From positions 1 through 33,001 of the forward strand of contig SFID01000037.1 of the NCBI GenBank assembly GCA_004555425.1: a stretch of DNA of 33,001 nt. Direction: 5' to 3'. Shown piece by piece: positions 32,964 through 33,001 of the stretch. This DNA is from Bacteroidales bacterium. GTDB lineage: Bacteria; Bacteroidota; Bacteroidia; Bacteroidales; Bacteroidaceae. The notes under the pieces are model-generated. The model ran no database searches. It was not told the DNA's origin and saw only the letters and a program-made list of their open reading frames with translations. Position 1 is the first letter of the stretch. Each line of letters begins with the position of its first letter. The translations under genes and the position numbers were made by a program.

Positions 32964-33001
32964 AAGAGGAGAGAGCCCCAAACACGGGGTTTTCTCCTCT
33001 T
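32964..33001 (+). other. Leader hairpin after the right promoter
   Basis: AAGAGGAGA (32964-32972) pairs with TCTCCTCTT (32993-33001), with inner CCCC/GGGG. It falls at the very start of the predicted transcript and reaches the window edge, so I cannot tell whether a T tract follows (attenuator) or a coding start. Confidence 0.6.

Overview
The window looks like the chromosome of a fairly GC-rich member of the Bacteroidales, most like a Prevotella relative (genus not certain). The evidence is a Complex I operon of the order nuoA-B-CD-H-I-J-K-L-M-N with a fused NuoCD and no nuoE/F/G, Bacteroidetes-type promoters (TTTG ... TAnnTTTG), DUF3667 and DUF4248 proteins, a viroplasmin-type RNase H, and intergenic DNA full of palindromes and heptamer repeats. 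Almost every gene is on the minus strand; the exception is murF.

Layout, left to right. 1-93 is an outward-facing promoter/operator that recurs inverted at 32870-32962. 203-1003 is a SpoU-family RNA methyltransferase. 1014-1351 is an array of different short hairpins joined by a constant linker, next to the nuo terminator. 1410-11795 is the nuo operon, transcribed right to left. 11796-12487 is its structured upstream region. 12488-16762 is an old housekeeping cluster (yugP-type metallopeptidase, cyclophilin, DUF3667 protein) split by a roughly 1.86 kb islet. The islet carries one AlbA_2/ATPase-fold regulator gene and appears to have given the cyclophilin gene a new 5' end, leaving the old 5' end behind as a fragment at 15821-15970. 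16965-19782 holds a NarL-like regulator without a phospho-acceptor Asp, diadenylate cyclase cdaA and folP, separated by a duplicated 183-bp element and heptamer repeats. 19998-20119 is a second hairpin array. murF follows on the plus strand and converges with a secreted M16 peptidase across a 372-bp nested palindrome. 25230-31582 reads argS, viroplasmin-type rnhA, MsbA-like ABC exporter, LTA-synthase-like sulfatase-fold enzyme, probably one transcription unit. 31726-32446 holds a small phage-derived pair: a P5-like lysin protein and a DUF4248 protein.

Functionally the window is mostly housekeeping: membrane energy conservation (nuo), cell envelope (murF, LTA-synthase-like enzyme, MsbA-like exporter), second messenger (cdaA), folate (folP) and translation (argS). 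The unusual material is in the non-coding and accessory DNA: (i) the same 93-bp promoter/operator at both ends of the window, inverted, with four CATTTCG-type half-sites; (ii) two hairpin arrays drawing on a shared set of stems; (iii) the chimeric cyclophilin left by the islet; (iv) a repeat in the regulator gene that is read alternately in two frames. No rRNA, tRNA, CRISPR array, integrase or transposase gene was recognised.
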